Positions 61,701 through 64,000 of a DNA stretch of 64,000 nt are shown one piece after another; position 1 is the first letter of the stretch, and every line of letters begins with the position of its first letter. The notes beneath the pieces were generated by a model, which did not search any database, had not been told where the DNA came from, and worked only from the letters and a program-made list of their open reading frames with translations. Made by a program: the position numbers and the translations under genes. The stretch comes from Muricea muricata (taxonomy: Eukaryota > Cnidaria > Anthozoa > Malacalcyonacea > Plexauridae): contig OY979721.1 of assembly GCA_963855995.1 (NCBI GenBank), positions 992,001 to 1,056,000 of the forward strand. The letters run 5' to 3'.

Positions 61701-63948
61701 CATTTAGTGCATGGTCCAAAAATAAAAAATAATCCGAAAAAAGAAAACATCTTAAAAACCAAAAATATGGATTAATAAGCAAGACGCAATTTGAATGGTT
61801 ATATATTTCGATCCTACGACAGAATCGTCATCAGACCAGCCGAGGAGGTCATTATTACCAACTCAGTTGGTCTAATGATGATGATTCTGTCATAAGATTT
61901 ATATATATAATTATTTAAATTGCGTCTAGTTTATTAATCCGTATCTTGGCTTTTTAAGATGTTTTCTTTTTCGGATTATTTTTTTTACCTTTGGACCATG
62001 CACTCAATGTAAAGTTAACATTACATAAAAGTCAAAACTGCAAACTCTAGAAATATTTTCAAGAATCCAAAAAGTGACAGCAACTAAGGCTGAGAATAAT
62101 CCATGGAAGGGAACGTATAAAAACAATGAAGCAATAGACTCCGTAATTGATTGTTTCCTGTGTACGTTACATGGAATTGTCCATCTTTCAAGGCTTTGCT
62201 TTCAAAAGCTACTTATAGAAGTAATACATACATACAAATACACACGTACACACATTCATACATAAATGCATAATACTTTATTTAGGTACGCTAACCTTAT
62301 CAACATTAAGTTGTTTTTCATGAGGGTTATAGTTTATTCAAACGAAAAACTGGTTTTCATTTACTTTATGTTTTCGAGTGCTTCAGTCTTAGCCCATTTC
62401 AACTTGACCGAATTTCTGTATACACTCGTGTGTGAAAAGAGTACAAATAATAAAATTAATAATATGTATGTATTTAAACACGATTCAGTTACAGGCAAAG
62501 CTTATGTTGTCGTGCAAAATATTTAAATTTATAAATATATCTACTATATATGTGAATAAAATTAATTATATGTATGTATCAGAATATTGAAATTTATAGT
62601 TTTTCATGAACGACTTATAATTGGTATGAGTTGAACATATAAACTCATTATCTAGAGAGAGCTCCATAATACAGCACCTCTATATGACACAGTGTTTTTT
62701 AAGCAATTTGTTCTCGGCTTAGGTACTTTTAAACAGCTCATCGTTCAAAATTGTACGTTGTTTCTCTTTTAACGAATAATTTTTGAAGCTGGTGGGGTGA
62801 GATTTGGTAATAACTGTTAAAGACTAAACTTGATAGTTTTATATCACAGAAAAGCTTAAGTGTCCTCCAGTTTGCAAGTCTTCTAACTCAATTCCACGGC
62901 ATGTCCCAAGCATACCCCCAACGCTCTGCAAAAAGTCGTAGGCTTTTTTTGGGTGAATTAAGTGCTACACGAGCCCACAGGTAATTGGCTCACGCTGTGC
63001 TGGTGACCTTGTCCTTATGCCGAAGTTGAGTAATATGTTTGTGAGATAAGTCGTGAAGCTTCCAAAAATGGGCATAGGATCATAAACACTCCGTTTTTTT
63101 CTCAGATGATAACAACACTCGAGTGCTGTTCGAGAGAGTTCTTATAAATCTTCCTAAAGAAAAGTCAAGGTGAACATTTGTGGTTTGTTTTTGTTTTGTT
63201 TTTGTTGTTTTTTTGAGATTGCAAACAGTCGTGCGAGTAGACCAGCCCTGACAACCAGGTTCACGACCTTTTTTTTCAGCGAGATTTACACCAAGTTTCT
63301 GGACTTTGAAGCCAACTGTGGCGACCTGACAAGCTACATGAAAGTTGAAAAGAGAAAGCTATATATGTTTAAAGAGGTGCGAACGAAATCTTATATTTTG
63401 CATAACTTAACGGTTGTGATTATTATTAGCATAACAAGATTACTGGATGCTAATTGGTTGAGAGGCGTACAATTATTTCATTAATTGTACTGCAGTACAA
63501 TTAATGATTTCCCCAAATCAGACAAAATGGCGGAAAGATATTTCAAGTTTTTTTTTTACAAATTACGAAATTGATCCAGAGCAATTCAATAGTGCGTGTA
63601 AAACGCGAACGAAAGCTTCAAGTTTTGGTTGAAAGATGACACAATATGATCTTTTAAATGATTTTGCCAAAATAAACTTGCCCCAATCTTGGAAAATTTC
63701 TAAACACCACTCGTTTTATTAATCCCAATTTTACTCGCCATCGCCTGACTACCTGTGCCAGTTTGAAACCGATGCAGAAAGTTTTGCTCTATACGTGTTC
63801 GCATTACGTGCCTATTATTTATCTTTTATGTATGTTTGTTTTCATCCAGGAGCTTGAAAACAGAGAAACAGTTCTTCTAGTCGATCGATATAAATACTTA
63901 GATCTTTATCCTTGCTCAAAAACTGAACTAACTGTTCTGGGCTATGAG
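49775..63948 (+). CDS. CSTF3: Cleavage stimulation factor subunit 3 (CstF-77), 5' 21 coding exons, continues past the window
   Basis: Scaffold of CstF, which binds the GU-rich element in mRNA 3'-end processing. Coding exons: 49775-49879, 50138-50233, 51914-51946, 53020-53117, 53598-53664, 53776-53810, 53912-53972, 54816-54881, 54982-55059, 56050-56130, 57693-57774, 58938-59047, 59572-59688, 60181-60255, 60382-60483, 61099-61140, 61277-61318, 61451-61511, 63106-63169, 63280-63376, 63850-63948. Phase is kept throughout; 537 residues are visible and the C-terminal part lies off the right edge. The protein is a chain of HAT helical repeats: [125 protein letters not shown]. Intron 16 is GC-AG; intron 2 has a very weak donor (see findings). 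Confidence 0.97.
50439..50495 (+). promoter_or_regulatory. Putative intronic polyadenylation signal in CSTF3 intron 2
   Basis: AATAAA at 50439-50444, then CA-containing sequence, then a U/GU-rich tract (ctttttgtttgtctttgtgg at 50461-50480). Readthrough of the GTTTTT donor reaches a TGA after VFNI, about 195 bp before the signal. Use would give a truncated CstF-77 of 71 residues. Confidence 0.6.
51173..51418 (+). other. 81-codon open frame in CSTF3 intron 2, unrecognised
   Basis: The ATG at 51173 opens [20 protein letters not shown] and the frame runs to a stop at 51416-51418. Composition is fairly protein-like but there is no domain, signal peptide or repeat context that I recognise. It could be a retro-fragment or chance. 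Confidence 0.2.
52565..52952. mobile_element. 388-bp palindromic element in CSTF3 intron 3
   Basis: The outer arms are aaccttttagacgaaatttt and its inverse; matching continues through gcatcctaaacttagtaaaa, gaaaatatagccttgcgaa and ttggcaaattt to a loop near 52750. Related copies lie at 24190-24480 and 20810-21030. Confidence 0.88.
54030..54350. repeat. Low-complexity TGTGATG-rich tract in CSTF3 intron 7
   Basis: Degenerate short-unit repeat (gtgatgtgatg, gtgatatgatcggatgtg) over about 320 bp, G/T-rich on the plus strand. The long minus frames over it are artefacts. Confidence 0.85.
54541..54690. mobile_element. hAT-like MITE, 150 bp, in CSTF3 intron 7
   Basis: The ends are cagtagcgaagccagcccga and the inverse of tcgggctggcatcgctactg. 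Flanking 8-mers are cattcagt (left) and ctttcagt (right), one mismatch, as expected for an 8-bp hAT target duplication. Confidence 0.82.
55340..55450. repeat. GATT-rich simple repeat in CSTF3 intron 9
   Basis: Runs of gattgattgattt and gattgatatggattgattta; degenerate (GATT)n. Confidence 0.85.
56860..57045. mobile_element. Inverted-repeat member of the aacagaattcgac family
   Basis: Arms ggccctttgtcgggaagtta and its inverse (taatttcccgacgaaaggtc) around aacttcgaaattccctcac. The flanks carry cagaattgaacttttcgagc, related to 31345 and 35218. CSTF3 intron 10. Confidence 0.65.
57265..57675. repeat. Dispersed repeat, copy 2, interrupted by a nested MITE
   Basis: Left part gattgtgttgtatcgcg, acaaactcaaagcgagag; right part cttgtgaaactctgcaag, gagaaatctatcacatatga, ttcatgaattgttaatgag, the same order as at 38283-38590. 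The middle is displaced by the hairpin element at 57361-57488. Confidence 0.75.
57361..57488. mobile_element. 128-bp nested MITE (gcttaagcaag ends)
   Basis: The ends are gcttaagcaagtgacgtttt and the inverse of aaaacgttccttgcttaagc; inner ttgaccacacg / cgtgttgtcaa also pair. It is inserted in the dispersed repeat of CSTF3 intron 10. Confidence 0.85.
58490..58691. mobile_element. PIF/Harbinger-like MITE in CSTF3 intron 11
   Basis: The ends are aggctctgtcacacggtgca and the inverse of tgcaccatgtgactgggcct. Arms continue with atttttctcgcaacttgcaa. Flanking trinucleotides are TGA and TAA (TNA type). 202 bp. Confidence 0.75.
59140..59400. repeat. Dispersed repeat, copy 3
   Basis: Shares ccgtgttgtatcgg, caaactcgagccgaaacgag, gaaaaatctgtatcacatac and ttcttcataaattattt with the copies at 38283 and 57265. 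CSTF3 intron 12. Confidence 0.7.
60688..61003. mobile_element. MITE-like element, second copy of the 7349 family
   Basis: The ends are gtcgcggcatgcaatagaag and the inverse of gaacgcttctattgccgcgac; inner arms include aaattttaaagaagttcctt. CSTF3 intron 15, ending about 95 bp before exon 16. Confidence 0.85.
61655..62060. mobile_element. About 400-bp palindromic element in CSTF3 intron 18
   Basis: The left arm has gacttttatgtagtgttaac, tagtgcatggtcc, aataatccgaaaaaagaaaa and atttcgatcctacgacagaa. The right arm has the inverse of each in reverse order (gattctgtcataag to ttacataaaagtc). Centre near 61845. Confidence 0.82.
62222..62270. repeat. Imperfect CATA/CACA simple repeat
   Basis: The text aatacatacatacaaatac, acacgtacacacattcatac is a short degenerate simple repeat in CSTF3 intron 18. 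Confidence 0.7.
63478..63507. repeat. Perfect 30-bp palindrome in CSTF3 intron 20
   Basis: The left half is tcattaattgtactg and the right half is its exact reverse complement, with no spacer (centre ctgcag). Confidence 0.9.
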
Positions 63949-64000
63949 GTAATTTAAATTTCTACTGGACGATTTCCTTTTTAGACGAACTTTTGAATTA

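Overview
The window is eukaryotic nuclear DNA from an invertebrate animal, most likely an anthozoan cnidarian (coral or sea anemone). It is AT-rich, with short exons, phase-conserved introns of a few hundred to a few thousand bases, and very many small inverted-repeat DNA elements inside introns and between genes. The animal assignment rests on the proteins (BORCS5, EXT2, CSTF3, rhodopsin-type GPCRs, a poly-zinc-finger protein). The anthozoan guess is inference from general genome style. No bacterial, plasmid or viral gene set is present.

Layout. (1) 1093-8680, minus strand: a six-exon gene for a 934-residue protein with 18 C2H2 zinc fingers. Its introns carry two minisatellites and two inverted-repeat elements. 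(2) 10586-11707, plus: an intronless class A GPCR. 13195-14633, minus: a three-exon paralogue of it, tail-to-tail. (3) 16081-17040: a 960-bp palindromic element. (4) 18224-18766, minus: BORCS5 (lysosome-positioning BORC complex), head-to-head with (5) EXT2 (heparan sulfate polymerase subunit), 15 coding exons from 19031 to 30349, plus. (6) 30350-45070: a gene-poor stretch of interspersed repeats holding one small TATA-driven gene for a very basic secreted protein (about 34392 leftward). (7) 45163-46842, plus: a two-exon secreted peptide precursor, also with a TATA box. (8) 47917-48845: a 929-bp DNA transposon relic with perfect 32-bp terminal inverted repeats. (9) 49775 to beyond the right edge, plus: CSTF3 (CstF-77), 21 coding exons visible (537 residues), running off the window.

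How the genes relate. This is a eukaryotic gene neighbourhood, not an operon, so the genes do not form one pathway. BORCS5 and EXT2 start only 264 bp apart in divergent orientation and may share a promoter. The two GPCRs are a local duplication. I rebuilt the multi-exon genes by joining exons at GT/AG (one GC/AG) sites so that reading phase and family alignment both hold; phase closes exactly in the zinc-finger gene, EXT2 and CSTF3.

Most interesting signal. CSTF3 intron 2 has a very poor 5' splice site (GTTTTT), an in-frame stop four codons into the intron, and about 200 bp further on an AATAAA followed by a GU-rich tract. This is the arrangement expected of an intronic polyadenylation site making a short CstF-77, the autoregulatory device known in vertebrates, and it appears to lie in the equivalent intron. 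Two unrecognised secreted-peptide genes are the next best leads.
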